A stretch of 64,000 nucleotides of DNA from JANQHO01 sp965218075 (GCA_965218075.1 CBDCJZ010000003.1:1674001-1738000), one strand, 5' to 3'; shown: positions 45,506-55,580, counted from the stretch's first letter. The notes: generated by a model from the sequence alone, not told the origin. Translations and numbers: made by a program.

Positions 45506-46899
45506 AGAGAAAAATCAACCGTAACCATCTCATTAATCCAACAACCGATAGTATATTTTTCACCTTCAGTATGGCCAAGCTGAAAGCTAGAGCTTTTGTC
45601 GGGAATTTGCTTCTTATAAACAGCAACTAAACGATTGACTTTTAAGATAACATTTTCATCAATGCTACGAGCATATTCTAACTTATCGATAGCCGCCCAG
45701 TAAACGGCTTTCTTTTCAAACACATTGTTGCCGCAAGTACCATCGGCCTGAGCATAAATGGTGGCTAATGCTACATAGGGGTCTCCCCAGTTTTTTTTCA
45801 GGCTGGCTGCTTTAATAGCTGCCCTTTTAGCTTTAGCAAGGTCACCTTGCTTCTGATAACTTTTAGCTAGATTTAAGAAATCATTAGCTTGTTTTTTAGG
45901 ATCGATTTCTTGGATTGATGCTTCTTTGAAGCAGTTGATAGCCTTATCGTAATCGTTATTTTTCCATGCCAATAACCCTATAGCTCTTGCCGAAGAAGAC
46001 GAAGGTTGCCTTTTATATATAGCCTCTGCTATTTTAAAGAAAATCGGGTTATCAGTACAATCTTCATTTTCACGCTCTTTAGAAAGTATTTTTACAGCTC
46101 TTCTCAGCCAAATTTCATTATTCTTATTGGCCTCAAAAGTCTTTTCATTGTAAATCAACTGGAGTTTTTGACAAGTGGCAATAGGACCCAATATCTTCTC
46201 AATGTTAGATTCCACATCATCGTAACGTTTTAATTCGCGTTCGGCTTTAGCCAGTTCTTTCTTTTCTTTTTCTGTGATAGTATCTGATTCTTGATTTTCC
46301 CGGTATTTGCGTATTTCTCGGTTAAGGGAATTGTTATTTACTTCGATGCCTTCCATTACTATGTTATATGTTTCAAAAACATTTGCTATTTCAAATATCT
46401 CCTTATTGAAAAGACGGGCCGCAGAAATGAAGAAACCATTGTAAAAAGCAGCACTCTGTTCCAGACCCCCTATCTCGATTGCTTTCTTAAATAATTCATA
46501 TGCCGCTCTATTACTATCCGGTAAATACTGCATTATGCTCAGGGCTTTTTTACCGTATATATAGTCTTCTTTACCAGGAAAATACTTTAAACGGTTATCG
46601 TAAACTTCTATCAATAATTTGATGTACTCCATCTTTTTGGCTTCATCTTCTGTTTTTTTGATTTTATTTTCAACTATGGAAGGACCATATATGAAGTTGT
46701 TTTTACTAGACGCTGGACAGTTGTGGTACACATAGCTCCAACTTCCGAAAGCGTCATCGTAATTTTTGCTTTTAGCATATTCGTAGTAAACATAGAGGTT
46801 CTCGCGACACTTAATGCTATCTTCCCCCCATTTTGATTGAGCATTGATAAGGTTGCTAAGACTAAACACAGCGATGAGAATTGAAAATAACTTTTTCAT
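45502..46899 (-). CDS. Exported TPR protein
   Basis: The product has 465 residues with a signal peptide (MKKLFSILIAVFSLSNLINA). Tetratricopeptide-like helices cover the length; the clearest are ALSIMQYLPDSNRAAYELFK and KANDFLNLAKSYQKQGDLAK. There is a charged coiled-coil stretch near 205-235 (REIRKYRENQESDTITEKEK). It is probably periplasmic and may act as a scaffold in envelope assembly. It lies between an outer membrane protein gene and lptC, the usual order in Flavobacteriales. Confidence 0.85.
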   Translation of the reverse strand: MKKLFSILIAVFSLSNLINAQSKWGEDSIKCRENLYVYYEYAKSKNYDDAFGSWSYVYHNCPASSKNNFIYGPSIVENKIKKTEDEAKKMEYIKLLIEVYDNRLKYFPGKEDYIYGKKALSIMQYLPDSNRAAYELFKKAIEIGGLEQSAAFYNGFFISAARLFNKEIFEIANVFETYNIVMEGIEVNNNSLNREIRKYRENQESDTITEKEKKELAKAERELKRYDDVESNIEKILGPIATCQKLQLIYNEKTFEANKNNEIWLRRAVKILSKERENEDCTDNPIFFKIAEAIYKRQPSSSSARAIGLLAWKNNDYDKAINCFKEASIQEIDPKKQANDFLNLAKSYQKQGDLAKAKRAAIKAASLKKNWGDPYVALATIYAQADGTCGNNVFEKKAVYWAAIDKLEYARSIDENVILKVNRLVAVYKKQIPDKSSSFQLGHTEGEKYTIGCWINEMVTVDFSL

Positions 46900-46917
46900 A
46901 TGACTAGCTTTTGGTGC

Positions 46918-48231
46918 TCAACGATATTTGTATTTAATAAACCATTTGTCATTCAGGGTAAGTCCTATATTTATATTCAAGTAATTTTCGAGAATAAGGT
47001 TGTTATCCAGCGTACCTCTTCTTCCAAGTATCACCCCTAGGTTAATTGTATTGATCTTTACTTCGCCAGGAGTCGTGCCTCTCTCTTTTATAGGTAACCC
47101 CAGCCCAAAACTAATGCCATAATTTTGCAGTTGGATTGCATGAAGACTAATCGGTAGCTGCTCATAAAAAGCCCCCAGCCTATATTCGATATTGATTAGA
47201 TAAGAATGGCTACGCTTCAACCTATTAAACGTATAACGAGGCTTAAGGTACCCTCCCAATTGAAAGCTGAAAGCGTCCTCTAGCTCTTGCTTGCCAGAAT
47301 AGCTAACATACCCTGAGCCGAAATACAATTCCATATCAGCACTAATCAGCCAAGCATAATTTAAAATCTGCTCGTCTTTTTTACCCCAGCTTATCCCCAG
47401 GCCCATTTCACCAGGCAAGGTAACATTACCCGACTGTTTACCACTGCTAGCAAGGGTATCCAGTTTTACGACGCCTGAGTAAGTGTAGTCATATTTACTG
47501 ATGTCGGCGGCAATTTTTTGGCTGTTGTTAAAGTAGAAGCCCAACCCAAGTTGGGTTTCATTGGCAAAATCTCGTTGATATTGAGCTCCATATTTTAATT
47601 GTATTCCCTTTAAACTAGTTGACTCTTCTGAACGGGTGTCAACAGTACTGTTCTCCCACTCTCTATTACTCACATCAGCTAGACTGCCAAAAAGAAAAGC
47701 AGTGTTAACACCTACGGCTAAGCCCTCAGCTACTTTAAAAGAGTTACCCCAAATCAGTTGGTTGATACCACCATTGCCTTCAAAATTATCTGTTATTAAA
47801 GAACCATTGGTCAGGTATCGTTCAGTAGTGATGTTGTATCCTCTAAAGCTGTAGGGTTTCAAGGCAATAGCAGTTCCCCACCAGCCAGTAAAAGGAATAC
47901 CCACTGAAAAATAGCGCAAACTACTGGTACTGTTTTCTATGGCAATTTCGGGATTCGACTGCTTTTGCCTTAACAATTCGACCTCAAAACCCATCTCAAA
48001 AGTAGTTAATGCTAAATTACTGTAGCTAGCGGGGTTAGAAAGATTAATAAATAATTTATCCGGCAAACCAATAGCAGATTTGCCCATAGCAAGTCCCCTA
48101 GAAAAATTGTTGGAATAAAGTTCTCCAAGCCCTACTTTTGAGTAAGGTGAAACAGAATTATTCTGAGTAAAAAGGGAAGTCGGTAAAATAAAAAAGGGGA
48201 ATGCTAAAAACCCCCTAAAGCCTTTCAGCAT
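46918..48231 (-). CDS. Outer membrane beta-barrel protein
   Basis: The product has 437 residues. A signal sequence (FLAFPFFILPTSLFTQ) is followed by NNSVSPYSKVGLGELYSNNF and FINLSNPASYSNLALTTFEM, features of the FadL/OmpP1-like barrels of Bacteroidota. Many alternating strands follow, ending in INIGLTLNDKWFIKYKYR, a terminal aromatic strand. The ligand is unknown. Its start overlaps the end of coaX by 17 bases and the TPR gene follows after 18 bases. Confidence 0.83.
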   Translation of the reverse strand: MLKGFRGFLAFPFFILPTSLFTQNNSVSPYSKVGLGELYSNNFSRGLAMGKSAIGLPDKLFINLSNPASYSNLALTTFEMGFEVELLRQKQSNPEIAIENSTSSLRYFSVGIPFTGWWGTAIALKPYSFRGYNITTERYLTNGSLITDNFEGNGGINQLIWGNSFKVAEGLAVGVNTAFLFGSLADVSNREWENSTVDTRSEESTSLKGIQLKYGAQYQRDFANETQLGLGFYFNNSQKIAADISKYDYTYSGVVKLDTLASSGKQSGNVTLPGEMGLGISWGKKDEQILNYAWLISADMELYFGSGYVSYSGKQELEDAFSFQLGGYLKPRYTFNRLKRSHSYLINIEYRLGAFYEQLPISLHAIQLQNYGISFGLGLPIKERGTTPGEVKINTINLGVILGRRGTLDNNLILENYLNINIGLTLNDKWFIKYKYR

Positions 48232-48940
48232 TATACTCGAGGATATAATTAAGCCCTATCAACACAAAATCAGGCACTGCAAAGATGGTGTTTTTTACCA
48301 TTTCATTCAATAAATAAGCATCTCCTCCGGTGATTACGGTTATCAATTTAGGGTAACGCTTGTCGTACTCCTTCATTACACCGTCCACCTCTTTTTGGGT
48401 ACCTTTAACAGCACCTGATAACAGTGAGCTTCTGGTAGAATTACCTATAAGCTCTAATGGTTCTTTCAAGTCTAGGATGGGTAGGTTAGCAGTAAACTGA
48501 TGCATAGCTCTAATCCTCATGTTAAATCCTGGGCTGATGGCTCCACCTAAATATTCGCCTTGCTGATTAATAAAATCATAAGTAATACAGGTTCCCGTGT
48601 CTATTATTAACACATTTTTTCCGGGATATTTTGAAGTTGCTGCACTCACCAGGGCTAAGCGATCTAAACCGAGAGTTTGAGGGGTAAGGTATTTATTTAA
48701 GAATGGAAATTTTAGCAAATGATCCATCTCAAGCCAGGGGAAAGGGCTTTGGAATAGAAAATCCGGAAAATCCTGACTTACGCTAGAATAAATGCCGTGA
48801 ATAATTTCGGGATAACGCTGCAATATATCTTTTATAAAGTCCTTCTCCAGCCCTTTTTGTCTGATGATTTCGATCGGTTGATTATTCTGAAACACTGCTA
48901 TTTTCACCAGAGTATTCCCCCTATCGACAATTAAGTTCAT
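48215..48940 (-). CDS. coaX: Type III pantothenate kinase
   Basis: The product has 241 residues from the ATG at 48940 (MNLIVDRGNTLVKIAVF). The frame is open to 48997, but that would begin upstream of the promoter box. DRGNTLVK is the ATP-binding motif, GLDRLALVSAA and IDTGTCITYDFI carry the catalytic and K-binding residues, and GGAISPGFNMRIRAM completes the acetate-kinase-like fold. It makes 4'-phosphopantothenate for CoA. It heads the operon ending at the CorC-like gene. Confidence 0.93.
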   Translation of the reverse strand: MNLIVDRGNTLVKIAVFQNNQPIEIIRQKGLEKDFIKDILQRYPEIIHGIYSSVSQDFPDFLFQSPFPWLEMDHLLKFPFLNKYLTPQTLGLDRLALVSAATSKYPGKNVLIIDTGTCITYDFINQQGEYLGGAISPGFNMRIRAMHQFTANLPILDLKEPLELIGNSTRSSLLSGAVKGTQKEVDGVMKEYDKRYPKLITVITGGDAYLLNEMVKNTIFAVPDFVLIGLNYILEYNAERL

Positions 48941-48963
48941 TAGCAAGGATTCATTGTGAGATG

Positions 48964-48971
48964 CAAAGGTA
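48964..48971 (-). promoter_or_regulatory. -7 box of the coaX operon
   Basis: Read on the minus strand the box is TACCTTTG (TAnnTTTG), 23 bases before the ATG at 48940. A TTG lies about 24 bases further up (48996-48998), a loose -33 match. The transcript should begin near 48959, which rules out the start at 48997. Confidence 0.55.
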
Positions 48972-49037
48972 AGAGGCTGAAGTCTTTCTAGGTTCAAGGG
49001 AGAAAATACTTACATTTATGCCCTTAATTAGGCATGA

Positions 49038-49110
49038 GGTGCCATAGCTCAGTTGGTAGAGCAAAGGACTGAAAATCCTTGTGTCACTGGTTCGATTCCA
49101 GTTGGCACCA
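49038..49110 (+). tRNA. tRNA-Phe (GAA)
   Basis: A 73-base cloverleaf. The acceptor stem GGTGCCA pairs with TGGCACC. The D-arm includes AGCTCAGTTGGTAGAGC, the anticodon loop is CTGAAAA with GAA, and the T-arm has GGTTCGATTCC. The discriminator is A and CCA is not encoded (ACCT). It lies between the divergent coaX operon and the mevalonate genes. Confidence 0.96.
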
Positions 49111-49337
49111 CCTAAATAAGTCTGCACCATGAGAAGCACTGTCTGTCGGGGAAAGGTGGATTTGGATATTTTGCCTCATAGCATACAGATGTTAATATGA
49201 TCCGGTATTAGTTTAAATATAATCTAACGTCTAGACTTGTCAGATAATATACTTTTAAAGACGTTACGACGTTACGAAAGTTGCTTAATGAAATTTTGAT
49301 GTTAGAAAATCAACTAATTGCTCTCTTAAGCCTTTAA

Positions 49338-49345
49338 TATATTTG
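49338..49345 (+). promoter_or_regulatory. -7 box of the HMG-CoA reductase gene
   Basis: TATATTTG matches TAnnTTTG, with TTG at 49318-49320, 17 bases earlier. The open frame could start at TTG 49343, but that codon is inside the box. The ATG at 49355 remains, with a leader of only a few bases, so the message may be almost leaderless. Confidence 0.6.
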
Positions 49346-49354
49346 CATCTACTC

Positions 49355-50698
49355 ATGAAAAAATCTATAAAGGGATTTTCCAAACTTTCTAAAGAAGGGA
49401 GAATGGAGTGGCTGGTTGAAAACTATTTCAGAGATAAACAAAGAGCAATTGACCTCTTAAAAAGTTATTGGCACAAGGACAAAAAAATACAGAAACTATA
49501 CGATGAATTCATAGAAAATGCCATTAGTAATTTTTTTATCCCTTTTGGCATAGCTCCTAACTTCCTTATTAACGGCAAGCTGTATGCAATTCCCATGTCT
49601 ATTGAAGAAAGCTCGGTTGTGGCTGCTGCTGCTAAGAGTGCTTTTTTCTGGATGAAAAGAGGGGGTTTTAAAACTAATATTATATCTACCGTTAAAATAG
49701 GTCACGTACATTTCTTTTACAAAGGAGATTCGATTAAACTTCGGTCTTTCATAGAAGAGCATAATCGGCGTTTTTTTGATGATACTGCTTCCATTACGGC
49801 AAACATGCGTGCCCGTGGAGGAGGTATAATCAGTATACGACTAGTAGACAAAACTGCTGAAATTGATAATTATTTCCAACTGGAAGCTCGCTTTGAAACT
49901 TGCAATTCCATGGGGGCAAATTTCATAAATTCTTGTTTAGAACAGTTTTCCAAAACCCTCGTCCACGGCATTAATCAATCTGAAGACTTTACTGAAAAAG
50001 AATTACAAGTGATAATGTGTGTTCTCTCTAACTATACTCCTGAATGTATAGTGCGATCGGAATTATCTTGTCCGATAGAAAAGCTAAAAGACAGTTCTGG
50101 AATAAATCCTAAGGAATTTGCTGAAAAATTTGCCTGTGCTGTACAAATAGCCGAAGTGGAACCTTACAGAGCCACTACTCATAATAAGGGAATCATGAAT
50201 GGCATTGATGCTGTAGTTATTGCCACCGGTAATGATTTCAGAGCCGTAGAAGCAGCCTGTCATACTTATGCTTCCCGTAGCGGAAAATACCATAGCCTTA
50301 CTCACTGCGAAGTAAAAGATGATATTTTCAAATTCTGGTTAGAAGTTCCCCTAGCCCTGGGAACAGTTGGAGGGTTAACCAGCCTTCACCCCATGGTAAA
50401 GTTATCATTGGAAATGCTCGATAATCCTACTACTCTAGAATTAATGTCTATTATTGCCAGTAGCGGGTTAGCGCAAAATTTCGCTGCTTTGAGAGCACTG
50501 ACAACTACTGGTATCCAAAAAGGACACATGAAAATGCATCTGCTCAACATTCTCAACCAGCTAGAAGCCACTGAGGAAGAGAAAAACACTGTCGTAGAAT
50601 ATTTTAAAGACAAAGTGGTTTCATATAGTGAAGCCGTTAATAAATTCTGTGAGTTGCGTGGTATTAAAAGCCCGCAACACTTGATAAAAAACAAATAA
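49355..50698 (+). CDS. mvaA: Hydroxymethylglutaryl-CoA reductase, degradative type (class II)
   Basis: The product has 447 residues from the ATG at 49355. The class II reductase order is clear: FLINGKLYAIPMSIEESSVV with the catalytic Glu, ETCNSMGANFINSCLEQ, AVVIATGNDFRAVEAACHTY and LALGTVGGLTSLHPMVKLSL. It is called degradative by sequence class, but in Flavobacteriales it serves the mevalonate pathway, making mevalonate from HMG-CoA. The GHMP kinase right after it supports this. It is single, with its own promoter. Confidence 0.93.
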   Translation: MKKSIKGFSKLSKEGRMEWLVENYFRDKQRAIDLLKSYWHKDKKIQKLYDEFIENAISNFFIPFGIAPNFLINGKLYAIPMSIEESSVVAAAAKSAFFWMKRGGFKTNIISTVKIGHVHFFYKGDSIKLRSFIEEHNRRFFDDTASITANMRARGGGIISIRLVDKTAEIDNYFQLEARFETCNSMGANFINSCLEQFSKTLVHGINQSEDFTEKELQVIMCVLSNYTPECIVRSELSCPIEKLKDSSGINPKEFAEKFACAVQIAEVEPYRATTHNKGIMNGIDAVVIATGNDFRAVEAACHTYASRSGKYHSLTHCEVKDDIFKFWLEVPLALGTVGGLTSLHPMVKLSLEMLDNPTTLELMSIIASSGLAQNFAALRALTTTGIQKGHMKMHLLNILNQLEATEEEKNTVVEYFKDKVVSYSEAVNKFCELRGIKSPQHLIKNK

Positions 50699-50702
50699 TA
50701 CT

Positions 50703-51614
50703 TTGACCTCATCCCGGTTCTCTGCCAACGGTAAATTGCTTTTAACGGGGGAGTACAGTGTATTAGAGGGAGCGCTCGCTTTGGCTGTTCCCATCCGTTT
50801 TGGGCAGCAACTGGAATATCGAGCCGGAGGTAAAAATCTGAGCTGGGAGAGTTATGATGCAGAAAATAATTGCTGGTTTAGAGCCACCTTCTCACAAAAT
50901 GGGGATATCATTAGTTCTTTAGATCTTGAAAAGGGCACATTTCTTCAAAAGATTTTAATACAGTCCATCGAGCTTACTGCTAATCCTTTGCCCACCGGTT
51001 TAATAAAAACTCATCTTGATTTTCCCAATAACTGGGGCTTAGGTAGTAGTTCAACCTTAATTTATCTCATTAGTCAATGGCTGGATATCAATGCTATGAA
51101 ATTGTTTTTCAACACAATGTCCGGTAGCGGTTATGATGTAGCCTGCGCGGGAGAAAAGCAAGCCATTCTCTACCAGCTTAAAGGCAAAACGGAGACCAAT
51201 TGGGATACTACAGATTTATCTAAGATACTCAAGCAGTGTTATTTTATTTATCTCAACCAAAAAAAGCTGTCTGCTGCTGAGGTTTTAAGAAGCAGTAAAG
51301 ATAAAATTGAGCCCTCGCTCATTAAAAAAGTAAGTGAGCTAAGTAAGCAGTTTACCGTGGTGGAATCTCTCGATGAATTGGCTAGTTTCATTGAAGAGCA
51401 TGAAAATATAACTGCTACAGTTAACCGCTTACAACCAGTAAAACAGCGCCTTTTTCCAGATTACGATGGAGCAGTGAAATCTCTGGGGGCTTGGGGGGGT
51501 GATTTTATCATGGCTTTAGGTAACAATACTCCCGAATATTTTCGCCAAAAAGGGTATCCCACACTGTTTAAATTTGATAATATTACGCTGAATAAGTCGA
51601 TAAGCTCAACTTAA
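50703..51614 (+). CDS. GYDIA-family GHMP kinase
   Basis: The product has 303 residues from the TTG at 50703, four bases after mvaA. SRFSANGKLLLTGEYSVLEG is the GHMP opening, NNWGLGSSSTLIYLISQW the ATP-binding loop, and SGSGYDVACAG the family-naming motif (GYDVA in place of GYDIA). It is related to mevalonate and phosphomevalonate kinases and probably catalyses a step of the isoprenoid pathway; the exact step is not known. Coupling to mvaA is strong evidence for that role. Confidence 0.9.
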   Translation: MTSSRFSANGKLLLTGEYSVLEGALALAVPIRFGQQLEYRAGGKNLSWESYDAENNCWFRATFSQNGDIISSLDLEKGTFLQKILIQSIELTANPLPTGLIKTHLDFPNNWGLGSSSTLIYLISQWLDINAMKLFFNTMSGSGYDVACAGEKQAILYQLKGKTETNWDTTDLSKILKQCYFIYLNQKKLSAAEVLRSSKDKIEPSLIKKVSELSKQFTVVESLDELASFIEEHENITATVNRLQPVKQRLFPDYDGAVKSLGAWGGDFIMALGNNTPEYFRQKGYPTLFKFDNITLNKSISST

Positions 51615-51675
51615 GCTTATTTTGTCTAGTATTTTATCACATAATATCTTAAAATTACAAATTTATTTGTCAGTT

Positions 51676-53859
51676 ATGATTAAAAATAAATTTTACTTGC
51701 TATCGCTCTCTCTTCTTCTATTGTATTCTCCACTTAAAGGGGAACACTTAGTCGGAGGAGAGCTAGTCTATGAATGTCTTGGAAATAATAATTATAAAAT
51801 TACTCTTATTATGTACCGGGACTGCTTTTCTAATGGAGCTGCTTTTGATCAAAAAGTTACAATTACTATATATGACGCCTTTAATGTGATAGTAGCTGAT
51901 TTATTTGTGCCTATACTAAGCCAGGTATACATGCCAATTATAAATCCTAATAGCTGTGTCATCTTACCTCAAACTGTTTGCGTAGAAAAAGCCATTTATG
52001 AACATACTGTTCAGCTAGATCCGATTTTGGGGGGCTATACTATAACCCACCAGCGGTGTTGTCGTAATACCACTATAGCGAATGTTTCTAACAACCCTAG
52101 TCAATGGGGTAGTACCTATACGACCAGTATACCGTCTAATGATTTTAGCTGTAATAGCAGCCCGAAATTTAAAAATGAGCCGCCAATTGTATTATGCCTA
52201 CGAAAGGATGTTCAATTAGACTTAAGTGCAAAGGAACCTGATGGAGATAGTCTTTCTTACGAATTTTGTCATCCTTTACATGGAGGAGGAAGGGGGCGTG
52301 TAGCCCCCAGTCCAGCTTCTCCTCCTCCTTATCAGAAAGTACCATTTCTCTCTAGTTTTTCTAGCTCCTTTCCTATAAGTTCTTTTCCTCCTTTTCAAAT
52401 TGACCCACAAACTGGAATTTTAACTGGAACACCTACTCAGGTGGGTCAGTTTCTTTTTGCTATATGTGTAAAGGAGTATCGCAATGGAGTTTTAATCAGC
52501 CGAATAAGACGAGATTACCAGTTTAATATTAGCGGAGATTGCGAGACTACTACTGCAATAATTATTGATCAATCCACTGACCCTTCAACTCTTTGCGGTG
52601 GTAAGACCATTGGTTTTGATCAAAGATCTCTCTTTGCATCAACCTATTATTGGGACTTTGGCGATAGTAGCATTACAGCTGATACCAGCAGGCTACCTTC
52701 TCCAACTTATACTTACAGGGACACTGGAACTTATAATGTAATGCTGGTGGCTGATCCTTATACTACTTGTGCAGATACATCTTATAGCTTATTCAGGGTT
52801 CATGACTCGCTTCGAATCAATTTCTCTTATAAAGGCTTGGATTGTTTTGAAGATCATTCACTAGACTTTACAACAAATGGAGTATGGGGGACCAGCGCTG
52901 AAATTACTTGGAATTTTGGAGGACCTACTAGATCTGGAAATATTTTAACCGGTGTTGAAAATCCGAAAAATGTAAAATTTCTGTTTCCAGATAATTACAT
53001 CGTTACAGTAACCGTGAGGGACAATCATGGTTGTGCAGATTCTTCCCGTGAACATATTCGTTTAATTACAAAATCTGTTCTAAAGCACCATGTTCCCATC
53101 ACTAGAGGTTGTCCTCCTGTGGTGATTAATTTTACCGATAGTAGTGAATCTGAAGTTCAACTATACCATTTTTGGAATTTTGGAGATGGTGGTTTTTCAG
53201 AAGAGCAAAACCCCATTCATAGTTATAGTGAACCGGGATTATATAGTGTTACTCATTCCGTAATCAGTAAAGAGGATTGTATCGACACAGTAACCGGCAC
53301 TTTTCCCGAGGTTATAGAAGTCTTTCCTCAGCCATTTTCTGCTATAAATGTAATCCCAGAAGTATCAGAATTTCCGGAATCTCACTTTACTATAAACAAT
53401 GCGAGCCAAGAGTATACTACTAGTAAAACCTACTTGCCTTTTGGCAGTCCTATTGAGAACTTAACTTCACTGGATTTCAATATAGGAGATACGGGTAGCT
53501 ATAAGATTATTCACATTGTTTATAATCAATTCAACTGTAAGGATGCAACAATAAAAGAAATTCGAGTAGAAATTCCGGCTAAAATTTTTATTCCCAATGC
53601 TTTTACTCCTAATAATGATGGAATAAATGATGTTTTAGGCTTTTCTGTTTCAGGCATTAGAAATTTTAAACTTGCCATTTTTGATCGATGGGGAAATGCG
53701 GTATTTAAAACTACCTCTACGGATAATTTGTGGAATGGGAAAGATTTGAACACAGGAAAACTTCTAAATACAGCTGTCTATACTTACATAGTTAACGCTA
53801 CCGTTAAAAGGACCAATGAAATAATAAGTCAGCGTGGGTTTATTACTCTTATACGTTAG
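51676..53859 (+). CDS. PKD-domain protein with T9SS type B (gliding motility-associated) C-terminus
   Basis: The product has 727 residues from the ATG at 51676 (MIKNKFYLLSLSLLLLYSPL signal peptide); an in-phase TTG at 51622 is less likely. At least three PKD-like units are visible (YYWDFGDSS, ITWNFGGPT, HFWNFGDGG). The N-terminal part has several Cys (RDCFSNGAAF, HQRCCRNTT) and a cadherin-like segment near 225-300 (FQIDPQTGILTGTPTQVG). The C-terminal 90 residues form a CHU_C type B domain (IPNAFTPNNDGINDVL, FDRWGNAVFKTTS). It is a surface adhesin or repeat protein, anchored by T9SS. Confidence 0.9.
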   Translation: MIKNKFYLLSLSLLLLYSPLKGEHLVGGELVYECLGNNNYKITLIMYRDCFSNGAAFDQKVTITIYDAFNVIVADLFVPILSQVYMPIINPNSCVILPQTVCVEKAIYEHTVQLDPILGGYTITHQRCCRNTTIANVSNNPSQWGSTYTTSIPSNDFSCNSSPKFKNEPPIVLCLRKDVQLDLSAKEPDGDSLSYEFCHPLHGGGRGRVAPSPASPPPYQKVPFLSSFSSSFPISSFPPFQIDPQTGILTGTPTQVGQFLFAICVKEYRNGVLISRIRRDYQFNISGDCETTTAIIIDQSTDPSTLCGGKTIGFDQRSLFASTYYWDFGDSSITADTSRLPSPTYTYRDTGTYNVMLVADPYTTCADTSYSLFRVHDSLRINFSYKGLDCFEDHSLDFTTNGVWGTSAEITWNFGGPTRSGNILTGVENPKNVKFLFPDNYIVTVTVRDNHGCADSSREHIRLITKSVLKHHVPITRGCPPVVINFTDSSESEVQLYHFWNFGDGGFSEEQNPIHSYSEPGLYSVTHSVISKEDCIDTVTGTFPEVIEVFPQPFSAINVIPEVSEFPESHFTINNASQEYTTSKTYLPFGSPIENLTSLDFNIGDTGSYKIIHIVYNQFNCKDATIKEIRVEIPAKIFIPNAFTPNNDGINDVLGFSVSGIRNFKLAIFDRWGNAVFKTTSTDNLWNGKDLNTGKLLNTAVYTYIVNATVKRTNEIISQRGFITLIR

Positions 53860-54012
53860 TATATCGCTGTAAATATGGAAGACGGAAAAGCATATTGAAT
53901 TAACCATACTTTAAATCCGCTAAACAAGATTTTCTCTTCTCAGCAATAAATAATTTGCCTAACTAGAAAATACTAGAGTCATCACAGAAAGAGTATAGAA
54001 ACTAGGTATTTT

Positions 54013-54576
54013 TCATTTCCGAGATTTAAGTAACAGAAACAGGAGATAATAGAGGTATCCGCTCAAACTACCAAAAACAACTCCGCCTATTACATCCCCC
54101 GGAAAATGTACTCCGAGATATATGCGGCTATAACTAATCATAGCAGCCCATAACAATAGAAGACAGAAGGAGAAACGGTAGAAAGGTATAAGCATAAGCC
54201 CGCCCAAAACAGCTATACCAAACGCATTAGAGGCATGAGAACTCACAAAACCATATTTGCCACCACAGCTTTTTTTTACCAGTCGTATTCGTCCTTTAAT
54301 ATCTTCATGGTAACAGGGTCGTAATCTTTCAAATTGTTCTTTGAAAAGCCGAGTGCTACCTTGATCAGTGCTAAGAGTGTTGAGAATAATAGATAGCAAC
54401 GCAATAAAGAAAACTTTGCGAGATAATTTTCGGTATAACAAATACAACAATACTGCATAAAGCGGAAACCAGGTAAATACTTCAGAGACCTCTATCCAGA
54501 AGGAGTCCCAGCCTTTTGTACCTAAATTATTGAGGTAGAGAAATAGTTGTTTATCCCACTCTAATAGCTGCCTCAC
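54013..54576 (-). CDS. PAP2-family phosphatase
   Basis: The product has 187 residues with five to six hydrophobic helices. The three PAP2 signature motifs are present: KEQFERLRP, SSHASNAFG and SRIYLGVHFPGDVIGG, with catalytic His residues. It most likely dephosphorylates undecaprenyl pyrophosphate or a phospholipid in the inner membrane. It follows obgE by two bases, in the same direction. Confidence 0.88.
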   Translation of the reverse strand: MRQLLEWDKQLFLYLNNLGTKGWDSFWIEVSEVFTWFPLYAVLLYLLYRKLSRKVFFIALLSIILNTLSTDQGSTRLFKEQFERLRPCYHEDIKGRIRLVKKSCGGKYGFVSSHASNAFGIAVLGGLMLIPFYRFSFCLLLLWAAMISYSRIYLGVHFPGDVIGGVVFGSLSGYLYYLLFLLLKSRK

Positions 54577-54578
54577 TG

Positions 54579-55580
54579 TTAGTTATTTAAAGCTTTCCAA
54601 AGCTTATCCTTTAATTCAGTAATACCATGTCCATTCATTGAAGATATGAAAAGCCAATTCAAATCAACAGGTAATCTCAATTTTAATTGCTCAGCCATTT
54701 CAGCTTTTAGTTCAGCGTGTAACATATCTGATTTGGAAATAGCCAATATTCTTTGCTTGCTCAATAGCTCGTGATTATACTTCTCCAATTCCCCCAGGAG
54801 AATATTATATTGTTTTCCGATGTCTTTAGCATCAGCGGGAACTAAAAATAACAAAATAGAATTCCTTTCAATATGTCTCAAAAAGCGATATCCTAAGCCC
54901 TTGCCTTCATTGGCCCCCTCTATAATTCCCGGAATATCAGCCATTACAAAAGACCAAAAACTGTCGTAGGAAACAATCCCTAGGTTGGGGGTCAAGGTGG
55001 TAAAAGGATAATCTGCAATCTCTGGTTTGGCAGCTGTTAATGTAAATAATAAAGTAGACTTACCCGAATTGGGAAAGCCGACTAAGCCCACATCAGCCAG
55101 TATTTTTAGCTCTAATATAGACCAACCTTCTTCTCCTAGCTCCCCCTGCTGTGCAAAACGAGGAGTTTGAAAAGTAGAAGACTTAAAGTGGATATTTCCC
55201 AATCCTCCTCTTCCACCTTGCTTTAATATTTTTTCTTCTCCTTCACTGGTGATTTCAAAAAGGAATTCTCCAGTATTAGCGTTGCGAGCCACAGTACCTA
55301 GCGGCACTTCCAGAATTTCATCTTTTCCTTGAGCTCCGACCATTTGGTTGCGACCACCATTAGCACCAGTACCTGCTTTTACATGTTTGCGATACTTAAG
55401 ATGTAATAGAGTCCACAATTGTCGATTTCCGCGTAAAACTACATGTCCTCCCCGTCCCCCATCTCCTCCATCAGGCCCTCCTTTGGGAGTAGAGCGATTC
55501 CTATGCAGATGAGTTGAACCGGCCCCTCCCTTACCTGATTTACAATGAACTTTTACGTAGTCAATAAAGTTATCAGTCAT
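54579..55580 (-). CDS. obgE: GTPase ObgE/CgtA
   Basis: The product has 333 residues. The glycine-rich Obg domain (SGKGGAGSTHLHRNRSTPKG, GDGGRGGHVVLRG) is followed by the G domain: P-loop GFPNSGKST, DIPGIIEGANEGKGLG and KSDML. The C-terminal OCT domain is absent, as is usual in this group. It acts in 50S ribosome assembly. The start overlaps the adk stop by one base (TAATG). Confidence 0.95.
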   Translation of the reverse strand: MTDNFIDYVKVHCKSGKGGAGSTHLHRNRSTPKGGPDGGDGGRGGHVVLRGNRQLWTLLHLKYRKHVKAGTGANGGRNQMVGAQGKDEILEVPLGTVARNANTGEFLFEITSEGEEKILKQGGRGGLGNIHFKSSTFQTPRFAQQGELGEEGWSILELKILADVGLVGFPNSGKSTLLFTLTAAKPEIADYPFTTLTPNLGIVSYDSFWSFVMADIPGIIEGANEGKGLGYRFLRHIERNSILLFLVPADAKDIGKQYNILLGELEKYNHELLSKQRILAISKSDMLHAELKAEMAEQLKLRLPVDLNWLFISSMNGHGITELKDKLWKALNN

